Part shown: piece after piece, positions 34,972 through 43,998 of the stretch
Numbering within the stretch: position 1 is the stretch's first letter
Layout: each line of letters begins with the position of its first letter
NCBI GenBank assembly: GCA_040770625.1
Contig: JAXGIW010000004.1
Span: 124,001 to 188,000, forward strand
Reading direction: 5' to 3'
DNA length: 64,000 bases
DNA from: 58-81 sp012729145
GTDB taxonomy: Bacteria; Synergistota; Synergistia; Synergistales; Thermovirgaceae
Translations under genes and position numbers: made by a program
Notes under the pieces: model-generated
Seen by the model: only the letters and a program-made list of their open reading frames with translations
Databases searched by the model: none
What the model was told of the DNA's origin: nothing

Positions 34972-35615
34972 GACCAGCCCATCCCAGCCAGACGGTCCAC
35001 GGTCAATCTGCCATCATCATCCGAAGTCCTGTCTTCCACCAGATCCTTCAGGTATTTTGATAGTATATCGTACTCTACGTTGACCGGATCACCGATCTTG
35101 AGTACCCCCAGGGTCGTGGATCTCAGTGTCTCCGGGATAAGGCCGACCCTGAAAGATGAATCGCCCCTTTCAATGACCGTCAGGCTGACCCCCTGTACGG
35201 CGACTGACCCCTTTCGAACGACAAGTCCTGCCGCATCGGATGGAAGGCTGAAGTCAAGCTCCCGGCTCTTCCCGCGGCTTTTTAGAGCTACAACCCTCGA
35301 GATGAGGTCAACATGACCCGTGACGATATGTCCTTCGAACCTGCCCGTGGCAGGCATCGCCCTTTCAAGGTTGACCCGGTATCCTGGACCGGCCTTTCCG
35401 AGAACAGTGTTATCGAAGGTTTCGGGCATGATCTCAACGGTGAAACTGCTTCTTCCAGAGACAATCACCGAAAGGCAGGCACCTGAAACGGAGACCGAAT
35501 CACCCCTCTTCAATTCACCGGCAAAGGGGACATCACCGATCTCAAGTTCGACCATATCCCCTGATCTTTTTGCGCTGATGATCCTTGCAGTGCATTCTAC
35601 CAGACCTGTGAACAT
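34968..35615 (-). CDS. ribE: Riboflavin synthase alpha chain
   Basis: A 215-residue protein built from two similar lumazine-binding halves. The first begins MFTGLVECTARI and the second follows GRFEGHIVTGHVDLISRV. It disproportionates two lumazines into riboflavin and a recycled pyrimidine. The ATG at 35615 was preferred (GGAGG about 10 nt upstream) over an earlier in-frame start because MFTG is the family N-terminus. It overlaps ribD by 19 bp. Confidence 0.95.
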   Translation of the reverse strand: MFTGLVECTARIISAKRSGDMVELEIGDVPFAGELKRGDSVSVSGACLSVIVSGRSSFTVEIMPETFDNTVLGKAGPGYRVNLERAMPATGRFEGHIVTGHVDLISRVVALKSRGKSRELDFSLPSDAAGLVVRKGSVAVQGVSLTVIERGDSSFRVGLIPETLRSTTLGVLKIGDPVNVEYDILSKYLKDLVEDRTSDDDGRLTVDRLAGMGWS

Positions 35616-36703
35616 GGTTTGACCCCCTCCAGCCATAGGTCACCTTCAAGGTTTCTGACCCTCACTGTTCTTATCCCGATGGAATCTGCAAGCCTTCCGA
35701 TCGCGAGACCCCCTCCGATCCCCTGTCCTCTTCCGGAAAATCTGGTGGAGACGAAGAGAGCGACGCTGTCGAAAAGCCCCAGGGTCATGAAAGAGCCAAG
35801 GATATTTGGGCCACCTTCCACCAGGACGCTATTGACCCCCACCTCGGCAAGCCTCTGAAGGACCAGCTCCAGCTGGGGTCTTCCCTCCATGTCAGCAGGG
35901 ACCCTGAAGAGGGTGCATCCTCTCTGTTCGAGTTGTTCCAACTTCTCCTTCCGGGCGCTCCTGGAAAAGAAAATGATGGTGCCTCTCCTTACAATCCTGG
36001 CCCACTGCGGTGTGCGGAGCGACGGGTCAAGTACGACCGCAACAGGATCCCTCCCCGTCGTGTCCCTGACCGTCAGTTCCGGGTCGTCGCTTATGACAGT
36101 GCCAACCCCCACAACGACGGCATCGTTGCTGTCTCTCAACATATGGGACCTGACACGGGAAAAGGCATTGCTTATCCAGCGGCTCTCGCCGGATGCCATG
36201 GCCATGTTCCCGTCCAGGGTAACAGCACCCTTCAGTGTCACCCAGGGGCGCCCCCTCTCTATCCGTGAAAGGAACCCCCTGTTCATCTCTCTGCACCTCT
36301 GCAGCAGGAGTCCTTCCGTGACCTTGACACCTGCTTCCCTCAACATGCCGAAACCCCTGCAGGACACTCTGGGATCAGGGTCTGCCATTCCGGCGACCAC
36401 TCTGGCGATGCCTGTTTTAATGATCCTTGGGGCACAGGGAGGTGTCCTCCCCTGATGGCAGCATGGTTCAAGATTGACGTAAAGGGTCGCCCCCCGTGCC
36501 TTCTCTCCGGCCCGGTCCAGTGCGACGGCCTCGGCATGCGGTTCCCCTGGTCCTTCATGGAAACCCCACCCCACAACTCCTTCGGGCCCCACGATAACAC
36601 ACCCCACCATGGGGTTTGGGGAGACCCTCCCCGTCCCCCTTAGGGCAAGGCTGAGAGCCGCTCCCATGTAATAGGCGTCCACTTTCGGATCACATGTCAG
36701 CAT
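35597..36703 (-). CDS. ribD: Bifunctional riboflavin deaminase/reductase
   Basis: A 368-residue enzyme with an N-terminal cytidine-deaminase-like domain (zinc motifs PHAEAVAL and LEPCCHQGRTPPCAPRII) and a C-terminal reductase domain (from about residue 150, RPWVTLKGAVTLDGNMAM and VNSVLVEGGPNILGSF). It catalyses the second and third steps from GTP to riboflavin. The ATG at 36703 has GGAGG 6 nt upstream. Its 5' end overlaps the uvrC 3' end by 14 bp, so the rib genes have no leader of their own and no FMN riboswitch is present. Confidence 0.95.
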   Translation of the reverse strand: MLTCDPKVDAYYMGAALSLALRGTGRVSPNPMVGCVIVGPEGVVGWGFHEGPGEPHAEAVALDRAGEKARGATLYVNLEPCCHQGRTPPCAPRIIKTGIARVVAGMADPDPRVSCRGFGMLREAGVKVTEGLLLQRCREMNRGFLSRIERGRPWVTLKGAVTLDGNMAMASGESRWISNAFSRVRSHMLRDSNDAVVVGVGTVISDDPELTVRDTTGRDPVAVVLDPSLRTPQWARIVRRGTIIFFSRSARKEKLEQLEQRGCTLFRVPADMEGRPQLELVLQRLAEVGVNSVLVEGGPNILGSFMTLGLFDSVALFVSTRFSGRGQGIGGGLAIGRLADSIGIRTVRVRNLEGDLWLEGVKPCSQVW

Positions 36704-38168
36704 CTTCCGCCTCCGGACCTCCAAGGTGAACGATTATACTTCTTGCGGTTTTAATGCTTACCCCTTTTACTGAAGCTATCTCCTCGGGCGTAAGGCTGGA
36801 CATCCTGGCGACACTTCCGAATTTCGACAGAAGCCTCGCCGCAAGGATCTTTCCCACACCGGCCACCTCTTCCAGGGCCGAAAGGGACATCCTCTTTCTC
36901 CCGGCTTTCCTGTTGGCTGCTATGGCGAACCGGTGGGATTCGTCCCTCACCCTTCTTAGAAGCATCAACGCCCCACTGTCCAGGGGGAGCCTTAGCGCCC
37001 CGCCGGCTCCGGGAGTGAAGAGCAGTTCCTCTCTCTTGGCGATGGCCACCACCGGTATGTCCGAGATCCCGATGGTGTTGAGGGCTTTCACGGCAAATTC
37101 CAACTGCCCCGGTCCTCCATCGACCAGGATCAGCTGGGGGAACGCCCCCGATCCTTTCAGGAGCCTGGTATACCTTCTGCCAAGGATCTCGCCCATTGCC
37201 CTGAAGTCGTCTACCCCCTCAACTGTCCTGATCCTGTATCTCCTGTACAGGGACGGGTTGGGCATTCCCTGCTCGAAGACCACACAAACCCCGTAGGCCT
37301 CACCTCCGGAGAAATGGGATACGTCAAACCCCTCGATCCTCCAGGGGATCGCCGGAAGGGAGAGAAGATCCTGAAGCTGCACGAGGCTCTTCCAGGTTCC
37401 ACCGTCCAGTGGTTCAGAAAAGACCATCGAGACATGTTTCCTGGACAGCTTCCAGAGGGCCCTTATGGTATCTCTCATCCTTGCGGCGGTCTCGAAATCC
37501 ATCAAGGCCGATGCCTTGTCCATCCTCTGACGGAGTCTTCCGACAAGATCGGCTGACCGGCCCCTCAGGAGCAGCGCTATATCGGCCACCCTCTCCCTGT
37601 ACTCCGAAGGGTCCGCAAGGCCCGCACAGGGGCCCGGACACCTTCCGAGCTCATATCTGACACAGGGTCTCTTCGCCCATTGTCCGTTCCCCGATCCTGC
37701 CCTGCAAACCCTGATAGGGAAGAACCTCTCCACAAGCCTCAGCATATGCCGCAGTTCGCCGGCACTGACAAAGGGTCCAATATATTCTGAACCGTCCCCC
37801 TCTTCCCTGTGCCTTGTGATCACGACCCTGGGAAAGGGTTCGCTGGTGATCTTTACATAAGGATACCGCTCCCCCATCTTCAGATCGATATTGAAAAAGG
37901 GCTGATACTGCTTGATCAGCCTCGCCTCTGTAATCAGGGCTTCCGCCTCGGTCTCCGTCCTTATGAAGGACATGTCCCTGATCGATGCCACGAGTTTCCT
38001 CAGCCGGGGCGACGCGAAATCTCCATGCCTGAAATAGGACTGGACCCTCTTTCTCAGGGACTTCGCCTTACCTACGTAGATAACGTTATCTTCTTCGTCC
38101 AGGAAAAGGTAGACTCCGGGGCGAAGGGGCAGCGAAGCGATCTTGCTTTCCAGACCGGAGGTATTCAA
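36690..38168 (-). CDS. uvrC: Excinuclease ABC subunit C
   Basis: A 492-residue nuclease subunit of nucleotide excision repair, shorter than the usual 600 or so. The GIY-YIG domain (GVYLFLDEEDNVIYVGKAKS) makes the 3' incision. A UVR motif follows (LMDFETAARMRDTIRALW), then an RNase-H-like domain (GFDVSHFSGGEAYGVCVV; LILVDGGPGQLEFA) for the 5' incision, and C-terminal helix-hairpin-helices (LEEVAGVGKILAARLLSKFG). All domains are present, so it is compact rather than truncated. The TTG at 38168 with GGGGG 5 nt upstream is taken as the start. It is divergent to cysS. Confidence 0.94.
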   Translation of the reverse strand: MNTSGLESKIASLPLRPGVYLFLDEEDNVIYVGKAKSLRKRVQSYFRHGDFASPRLRKLVASIRDMSFIRTETEAEALITEARLIKQYQPFFNIDLKMGERYPYVKITSEPFPRVVITRHREEGDGSEYIGPFVSAGELRHMLRLVERFFPIRVCRAGSGNGQWAKRPCVRYELGRCPGPCAGLADPSEYRERVADIALLLRGRSADLVGRLRQRMDKASALMDFETAARMRDTIRALWKLSRKHVSMVFSEPLDGGTWKSLVQLQDLLSLPAIPWRIEGFDVSHFSGGEAYGVCVVFEQGMPNPSLYRRYRIRTVEGVDDFRAMGEILGRRYTRLLKGSGAFPQLILVDGGPGQLEFAVKALNTIGISDIPVVAIAKREELLFTPGAGGALRLPLDSGALMLLRRVRDESHRFAIAANRKAGRKRMSLSALEEVAGVGKILAARLLSKFGSVARMSSLTPEEIASVKGVSIKTARSIIVHLGGPEAEDADM

Positions 38169-38268
38169 TCTCTCTCCCCCATCTAAATATCCGGATCCCC
38201 GATAGTCTATTCCCAAAGAAGGTTTTGATAAACCCCCCTTGACCCGTGACCGGAAAGGGACTGAACTG

Positions 38269-38297
38269 TTGTCCGCCGTGACCTCTTGGTATAGGAT
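38269..38297 (+). promoter_or_regulatory. Candidate promoter of cysS
   Basis: TTGTCC (38269-38274) and TAGGAT (38292-38297) with 17-bp spacing lie in the 170-bp divergent gap between uvrC and cysS; the overlapping TATAGG gives a shorter-spaced alternative. A GGAGG sits just before the cysS ATG. No T-box element is visible in the gap. Confidence 0.4.
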
Positions 38298-38338
38298 ACC
38301 TCAATAGAGGATCCTTCTCTTTCACTGGAGGTGCCGTC

Positions 38339-39739
38339 ATGGCTTTAAGTCTTTTCAACGATCTTACCCGCAGAAAAGAGACCTTTGTCCCCATTGAGCC
38401 TGGAAAGGTAAGGTTCTACTCCTGTGGACCCACGGTATACGATTTCTTCCATATCGGCAACGCCCGACCCTTCATTGTCTTTGATGCCCTCCGGCGTTTT
38501 CTCGAGGCCAAGGGCTACGAGGTCACCTACGTCCAGAACTTCACCGATATCGACGACAAGATGATAAACAGGGCGGCCGAGCTCGGCATCTCCGTTCCGG
38601 AACTTGCCGACCGGTTCATCGCAGCATACTTCGAGGATGCCGATGCTTTGGGAGTAAGGCGTCCGACCCATTCCCCGAGGGCAACAATGTTTATCCCGGA
38701 GATCATCGACCTCGTTTCCCGGCTTGTCGAGAATGGCCACGCCTACGTCGTGGACGGAGATGTCTATTTCGATGTTAAATCCTTCCCGGATTACGGGAAG
38801 CTGGCGAAGCAGTCCCTTGACGACCTTCTCTCCGGGGCCCGTATCGAGGTGGATCCCAGGAAGCGCCACCCCCTTGACTTCGTCCTCTGGAAGAATAGGA
38901 AGGAGGGTGAACCATCCTGGAAGAGCCCCTGGGGAGAGGGGAGACCCGGTTGGCATATCGAATGCAGCGCCATGTCCATGAACCTCCTTGGCGAGACCAT
39001 AGACATCCACGCCGGCGGCAGCGACCTGGTCTTCCCCCATCACGAGAACGAGGTGGCCCAGGCCGAGGCGGCAACGGGGAAACCCTTCGTGAATTACTGG
39101 ATTCATAACGGATACATACTCATGGACCAGGAAAAAATGTCCAAGTCCCTCGGTAATTTCCTCACGGCAAGAAAGGCCCGGGAGAGGTTCTCACCCTTTG
39201 CGATCAGGCTCTTCATGCTCGGCGCCCACTACAGATCCCCGATCAGCTTCTCCGACGAGAGCCTCAGGCAGGCTGAAAGTGCCACCGCCAGGATCAGGAA
39301 CTCCTACACAGAACTGGTGAACGCCCCCATCGATCCCGCGACGGATACTTCCGGGCCAGCAGACTTCCCCGATGATGCCCTTGAAAGGTTCGACGCCGCC
39401 CTGGAGGACGATTTCAACACCGCCGGAGCAATTGGAGTGCTTTTCGAAGTCATCCGGATCGTCAACCAGGCGACGGCAGGAGGCAAAAGCGTAGCGGCCA
39501 ATTACAGGGAGAGGGCTCTCTCGTTCCTCAGTTATGTGAACGGAATACTTGGCCTCTTCGATATGTCCGGGAATGGTGAAGAGGCCCTTGCGGAAGAGGT
39601 GGAGAAACTTATCGCGGAAAGGGAGAAGGCCAGGAGTATAAGAGACTTCAAAAGGGCCGATTCCATCAGGGATGAACTGGCTTCCAGGAACATAATACTG
39701 GAAGATACACCCCACGGCACGAGATGGAAGAGGTCCTGA
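38339..39739 (+). CDS. cysS: Cysteinyl-tRNA synthetase
   Basis: A 466-residue class I synthetase. The first zinc Cys and the HIGH box appear as YSCGPTVYDFFHIGNARPF near residue 28; the zinc site continues with the Cys in WHIECSAMSMN and HHENEVAQ. KMSKS is present as EKMSKSLGNF. The C-terminus EDTPHGTRWKR is typical. It heads a two-gene plus-strand unit with gpt, opposite to everything around it. GGAGG lies 7 nt before the ATG. Confidence 0.97.
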   Translation: MALSLFNDLTRRKETFVPIEPGKVRFYSCGPTVYDFFHIGNARPFIVFDALRRFLEAKGYEVTYVQNFTDIDDKMINRAAELGISVPELADRFIAAYFEDADALGVRRPTHSPRATMFIPEIIDLVSRLVENGHAYVVDGDVYFDVKSFPDYGKLAKQSLDDLLSGARIEVDPRKRHPLDFVLWKNRKEGEPSWKSPWGEGRPGWHIECSAMSMNLLGETIDIHAGGSDLVFPHHENEVAQAEAATGKPFVNYWIHNGYILMDQEKMSKSLGNFLTARKARERFSPFAIRLFMLGAHYRSPISFSDESLRQAESATARIRNSYTELVNAPIDPATDTSGPADFPDDALERFDAALEDDFNTAGAIGVLFEVIRIVNQATAGGKSVAANYRERALSFLSYVNGILGLFDMSGNGEEALAEEVEKLIAEREKARSIRDFKRADSIRDELASRNIILEDTPHGTRWKRS

Positions 39740-39779
39740 AGAGACCCGGGATGACCTTTTGAGATCTGGGAGGAAGAGC

Positions 39780-40289
39780 ATGCAAGGGACTGACAACCGC
39801 TACAAGAAGACCTACCCTGTATCCTGGAGCCAGTTCCACAACGACTGCAGGGCCCTGGCCTGGAGACTGCTGGAGATCCGGGCCGACTGGGAGAGGATCA
39901 TCGCCATCGCCAGGGGCGGACTTGTTCCTGCAGCCATTATAGCCAGGGAGCTGGACATCCACTTCATCGACACAGTCTGCGTCTCCAGCTACACCGTCAG
40001 GTCCCAGGGGAAATCAAAGGTGCTCAAGAATGTCCTTGACGACAGCGAAAGATCCCTGATAATAGATGACCTTGTAGACACGGGCAAGACTGCCAGGATC
40101 GTCAGGAATATGCTCCCTGAAAGTCATTTCGCCACCGTCTACGCCAAGCCCGACGGCAGACCCCTGACTGACACCTACATTACGGAGGTCAGCCAGGAGA
40201 CGTGGATCCTCTTCCCCTGGGATTCGGAACCCCAGTACCAGTACATAGACCCCATTGCAGACCTCTCAAGGGTCCGGCAAAAGGGATGA
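39780..40289 (+). CDS. gpt: Xanthine-guanine phosphoribosyltransferase-like protein
   Basis: A 169-residue purine phosphoribosyltransferase closely patterned on enterobacterial Gpt. Shared features are WERIIAIARGGLVPAAIIAR, DTVCVSSY, the PRPP-binding LIIDDLVDTGKTARIVR and FATVYAKPDGRPLTDTYI. It converts guanine or xanthine to GMP or XMP with PRPP. The ATG at 39780 follows GGGAGG; an upstream in-frame start was rejected. It lies 40 bp after cysS and is convergent, only 18 bp away, with the nucleoside transporter operon, whose imported bases it could salvage. Confidence 0.88.
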   Translation: MQGTDNRYKKTYPVSWSQFHNDCRALAWRLLEIRADWERIIAIARGGLVPAAIIARELDIHFIDTVCVSSYTVRSQGKSKVLKNVLDDSERSLIIDDLVDTGKTARIVRNMLPESHFATVYAKPDGRPLTDTYITEVSQETWILFPWDSEPQYQYIDPIADLSRVRQKG

Positions 40290-40307
40290 GAGACCCCCAT
40301 GATGGCC

Positions 40308-41237
40308 TCAGGTCCTCTCCTCCCGGGAGTAGGGGACCCCGAGAGCTCCCGGGGCGTCTATAAGTATCCCCTTCCCTTTCTTCACAGATATGACGAGCAG
40401 GACCAGTATGGTGAAAAGATAGGGCATCATCATCATTATCGGTGCCGGAAAGCTTGTCCCCGCAGCCTGGATCCGAAGCTGCATTGCCCCTACCCCTCCG
40501 AAGAGATAGGCCCCAAGGACGGCCCGTGCAGGGTGCCAGACAGCGAAGATCACCAGGGCCACTGCGATCCAGCCCCGGCCGGCGCTCATTCCCTCGCCCC
40601 ACATCTTGGTATAGGCCAGCGAAAGGTAGGCCCCCCCGACGGCGGCCATCCCTCCCCCTATCATGGTGTAAAGGTACCTCAGCCTGGCTGCGCTCAGTCC
40701 CATGGCATCCACAACTACCGGAGACTCACCCACAGCCCTCAGGTTCAACCCCTGCCGGGTCCGGAAGATGAACCAAAGGAGAAAAAGAACAAGTCCGTAG
40801 GAGATGTAGACCAGGGGGTCGTGGTCGAAGAGTACCGGACCGGCCACGGGAATTTCCGAGAGGAGAGGCACCGGGACCTTTCCGAAGCCTTTCACGGTCA
40901 GTCCTATCATCTTCCTGCCCAGAAGCGAGCTGGCACCGGTTCCGAACATGGTTACGGCCAGACCGCTCACTACCTGGTTGGCTCCCACCGAAACAGAGAG
41001 AAAGGCATGTACAGCGGAGATCGCAACTCCCACGAAAAAGGCCGTCAGGACTCCCAGCCAGGGATCCCCCGTAGAATAGGTAACGGAAAACCCCGAGAAG
41101 GCCCCCATCAGCATAAGCCCCTCAAGCCCCAGGTTCTGTACCCCTGATCTCTCGGTAAGTATCTCTCCAAGGGTGGCGTAGAGGATAGGCGTACCGCTCC
41201 TGACGGCGGCAGCCATTACAGGGATAAGGACATCCAT
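40308..41237 (-). CDS. Nucleoside ABC transporter permease (NupQ-like)
   Basis: A 309-residue inner-membrane permease of the BMP/ribose-type ABC class with about nine helices. It contains YATLGEILTERSGVQNLGLE at the N-terminus and RAVGESPVVVDAMGLS in the cytoplasmic coupling region. The related Bacillus NupQ and similar proteins import nucleosides. It is the last gene of the four-gene set (binding protein, ATPase, two permeases) and starts one base after the previous permease's stop. Confidence 0.9.
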   Translation of the reverse strand: MDVLIPVMAAAVRSGTPILYATLGEILTERSGVQNLGLEGLMLMGAFSGFSVTYSTGDPWLGVLTAFFVGVAISAVHAFLSVSVGANQVVSGLAVTMFGTGASSLLGRKMIGLTVKGFGKVPVPLLSEIPVAGPVLFDHDPLVYISYGLVLFLLWFIFRTRQGLNLRAVGESPVVVDAMGLSAARLRYLYTMIGGGMAAVGGAYLSLAYTKMWGEGMSAGRGWIAVALVIFAVWHPARAVLGAYLFGGVGAMQLRIQAAGTSFPAPIMMMMPYLFTILVLLVISVKKGKGILIDAPGALGVPYSREERT

Positions 41238-41238
41238 C

Positions 41239-42312
41239 CTACTCGCGCTCCCTTCTCAACAGCAACACCTTGTAGTTCCTGAAGAATTCGAAACCGAGTA
41301 CGGAGAAAAGGATACAACCCTGAATGACCTGCACGCTCGCAAGAGGAAGCCTCATTATGACCTGGATAGTGTCTCCGCCAACAAGAAGAACCCCCATGAA
41401 GAAGGAGACCATCATGATGCCCCATGGATTCAGCCGGGCCAGCCAGGCGACTATTATCGCGGTATACCCGTAACCGGGAGAAAAACCCGGCTGAAGTCGC
41501 CCCTGAAGGCCGGCGATCTCCGTCATCCCGGCCAGCCCCGCTATGGCACCCGAAATGAACATCAGCAGCGCCACGTTCCTTCCGTAGTTGATACCTGCAT
41601 ACTCCGCTGCCCTGGGGTTGTCCCCGATGGCCCGTATCTCGAAACCCCACCTGGTCCACCTGATCACCAGTCTGAACAGAAGTACCAGCAGAACTGCCGC
41701 CAGGACCCCCAGGTGCACCCTGGTCCCGAAAAAGAGGGGTAACCTGGCAGAAGGGGGGAAGGGTGGGGTCATGGGGAAGCCGAGACTGGAGGGGTCACGC
41801 CAGGGCCCGTAAATGAAGTGATCAGCAAGATGAATGCCTACGTAGTTAAGCATCAGGGTAGTTATGACCTCGTTGACGTTCCAGCGGGATTTCAGGAATC
41901 CGGCGATATACCCCCAGGCCCCCCCCGCAATTATCGCGGCCGCAGTCATGGCAAGAAGCATGACTACCTGGTTCCCGGAAGGGAGGAAGCGAACCGCTGC
42001 AGCAGATGCAAGGGCTCCAAGGTAGATCTGCCCCTCGGCGCCTATGTTCCATACCTTCATCCTGAAAGCCAGAGCCACTGCCACCCCCGAAATGACAAGA
42101 GGGATGGCCTTGACTATAACTTCGCTCAAACCGTAGCCGCTTCCCAGGGCACCCCTGAACATGGCCTTGTACGCAGCAAGGGGCGAGACCCCGAAGAGAA
42201 GCAGTGCCCCTCCTGCGAACAGCAGCGCCGCGATGATCGATATGACGGGAAGGATCCCCTCAAAGAACACCCCCGTCTTGTACCTTCTTCTCAGTACTAT
42301 CCTGTACCTCAT
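41239..42312 (-). CDS. Nucleoside ABC transporter permease (NupP-like)
   Basis: A 357-residue permease with about ten helices. Its signature is ALAFRMKVWNIGAEGQIYLG and the coupling segment RAIGDNPRAAEYAGINYG. WNVNEVITTLMLNYVG is also common in this family. It pairs with the following permease to form the heterodimeric channel. The ATG overlaps the ATPase stop as ATGA. Confidence 0.91.
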   Translation of the reverse strand: MRYRIVLRRRYKTGVFFEGILPVISIIAALLFAGGALLLFGVSPLAAYKAMFRGALGSGYGLSEVIVKAIPLVISGVAVALAFRMKVWNIGAEGQIYLGALASAAAVRFLPSGNQVVMLLAMTAAAIIAGGAWGYIAGFLKSRWNVNEVITTLMLNYVGIHLADHFIYGPWRDPSSLGFPMTPPFPPSARLPLFFGTRVHLGVLAAVLLVLLFRLVIRWTRWGFEIRAIGDNPRAAEYAGINYGRNVALLMFISGAIAGLAGMTEIAGLQGRLQPGFSPGYGYTAIIVAWLARLNPWGIMMVSFFMGVLLVGGDTIQVIMRLPLASVQVIQGCILFSVLGFEFFRNYKVLLLRRERE

Positions 42313-43901
42313 GGAGAGGGGGTGACCTCCTTTTCCTGCCCGAGACTGCCGTCACCTGAAGGAGGGGAGAACTCCTCCAGGCAAGTACCGGCCATCATGA
42401 GCCCCATCTGCTCCTCGGTCACGCTGTCGGGATCCTCCACAATGCCCATCAGCCTTCCGTTGTGGATCACCGCGATCCTGTCGCTCAGGGAGAGTATCTC
42501 CTCCAGGTCATCGGAGACAAGCAGCACCCCCGCCCCCCTGTCCCTCTGTTCCAGGAGCGTCTCCCTTACGAACAGTGTCGCGCTTACATCCAGCCCCCAG
42601 GTCGGCTGAACTGCTATGACCACCCTCGGGTCGTCGGAGAGCTCCCTGGCCAGCATCAGTTTCTGCAGATTGCCACCGGACAGCATGCGTGCGGGAAATC
42701 CCAATCCTGGATTTACAACGCTGTACCTTTCCACCAGCTGACCTGTCCTGCCGGCGATATTCTCCCAGTGAATGAAAAGACGGAACCTCGTGAACTCTTT
42801 TCGCCAGTATTTCCTGAGGGCTATGTTCTCCCGGAGGTTCATCCCCGTGACAAGACCGGTCCCGATCCTGTCTGCAGGAATGTAGCTTACGCCTCTCTTC
42901 TGGAACTCCCTGGTCCGTCTTCCCGCCAATTCGCACCCGTCCACCTTGATACTGCCCTTTTCGGTCTTTCGGATGCCTGCCAGTGCGTCACAGAGCTCTC
43001 CCTGTCCGTTGCCCGAAACCCCGGCAAGTCCCAGTATCTCCCTCTGCCTGACATCGAGTGAGAAATGGTCTACCCTTACCCTCCCGCGGTCTCCCCTGAC
43101 GACCAGTTCCCTTGCCTCAAGCACCACCCTGCCGGGATTCTGAAGGGTTTTGCCGATCTGGAAGACCACCTTCCTCCCCACCATCATCTCGGCAAGTGAT
43201 TCCTTGGTCACATCCTTTACATTAACAGAGGCCACCTTCCTACCCTTCCGAAGAACGGTGATCCGGTCTGATATATCCATGACCTCGTCAAGCTTGTGGG
43301 ATATGAATATGACTCCATGTCCCTCGGCCTTGATCTGACGGATGGTCCTGAAAAGGGCCCTTGTCTCCTGGGGGGTGAGAACCGAGGTCGGCTCGTCAAG
43401 GATCAGTATGTCGGCACTGCGGTAAAGGGTCTTGATGATCGCTACCCTCTGCTGCTCTCCTATGGAGAGCTGCCATATTGGCGCCATGGGGTCGACGTTG
43501 ATGCCGTACCTCTTCTGGATATCCCCAACTTTTTCGATAACCCTCCCCTTATCCAGGAAGAAGGGCTGATCATCGAGACCAAGGGAAACGTTCTCCCATA
43601 CTGACAGGGTGGGAACAAGCATGAAGTGCTGGTGTACCATGCCTATACCCGCCCTGATGGCGTCACGAGGGCTCCTAAGGATCCTCGGCTCACCGTTGAT
43701 GACAATGGCTCCCGAATCGGCTGTATAGAGACCGCTCAGGATGTTCATCAAGGTACTCTTGCCTGCGCCGTTCTCGCCCAGAAGGGTATGGACCTCCCCT
43801 CTTTCGAGGTCCATGTCTACACCAGAGTTGGCCTTGACGCCGACAAAAGTCTTTTCTATCCCCCGCATCGATACAAGGGGCACCCGGCCTGCCGATACCA
43901 C
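42309..43901 (-). CDS. Nucleoside ABC transporter ATP-binding protein (double ABC domain)
   Basis: A 530-residue protein with two ABC domains in one chain. The first has a full Walker A (LLGENGAGKSTLMNILSG), a signature QLSIGEQQRVAI and Walker B ILILDEPTSVL. The second is degenerate, as usual for this family, with GVSGNGQGELCDALAG in place of Walker A, LSGGNLQKLMLARELS and VVIAVQPTWGLDV. It powers the two permeases downstream. The GTG at 43901 with GGAGG 8 nt upstream was preferred to a TTG five codons earlier. A strong terminator separates it from the binding-protein gene. Confidence 0.92.
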   Translation of the reverse strand: MVSAGRVPLVSMRGIEKTFVGVKANSGVDMDLERGEVHTLLGENGAGKSTLMNILSGLYTADSGAIVINGEPRILRSPRDAIRAGIGMVHQHFMLVPTLSVWENVSLGLDDQPFFLDKGRVIEKVGDIQKRYGINVDPMAPIWQLSIGEQQRVAIIKTLYRSADILILDEPTSVLTPQETRALFRTIRQIKAEGHGVIFISHKLDEVMDISDRITVLRKGRKVASVNVKDVTKESLAEMMVGRKVVFQIGKTLQNPGRVVLEARELVVRGDRGRVRVDHFSLDVRQREILGLAGVSGNGQGELCDALAGIRKTEKGSIKVDGCELAGRRTREFQKRGVSYIPADRIGTGLVTGMNLRENIALRKYWRKEFTRFRLFIHWENIAGRTGQLVERYSVVNPGLGFPARMLSGGNLQKLMLARELSDDPRVVIAVQPTWGLDVSATLFVRETLLEQRDRGAGVLLVSDDLEEILSLSDRIAVIHNGRLMGIVEDPDSVTEEQMGLMMAGTCLEEFSPPSGDGSLGQEKEVTPSP

Positions 43902-43955
43902 TTCCAGTACCTCCAAGGGTTTTCTTCTACAAGAAAGATTCTAAACCATGAAGAG

Positions 43956-43983
43956 AAAAAAAAAGGGCGCGTGACTCGCGCCC
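43956..43983 (-). terminator. Strong terminator between binding-protein and ABC-ATPase genes
   Basis: On the minus strand GGGCGCG (43977-43983) pairs with CGCGCCC (43965-43971) around the 5-nt loop AGTCA, followed by nine T residues (43956-43964). It begins 16 bp beyond the binding-protein stop. Read-through here would give the ATPase and permeases at a lower level than the binding protein. Confidence 0.88.
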
Positions 43984-43998
43984 CCTGAAAAAAGATCT

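Noticed and set aside
36690..38168. uvrC as a truncated gene because of its 492-residue length
   Set aside because: GIY-YIG, UVR, RNase-H-like and helix-hairpin-helix regions are all present, so it is compact rather than broken.
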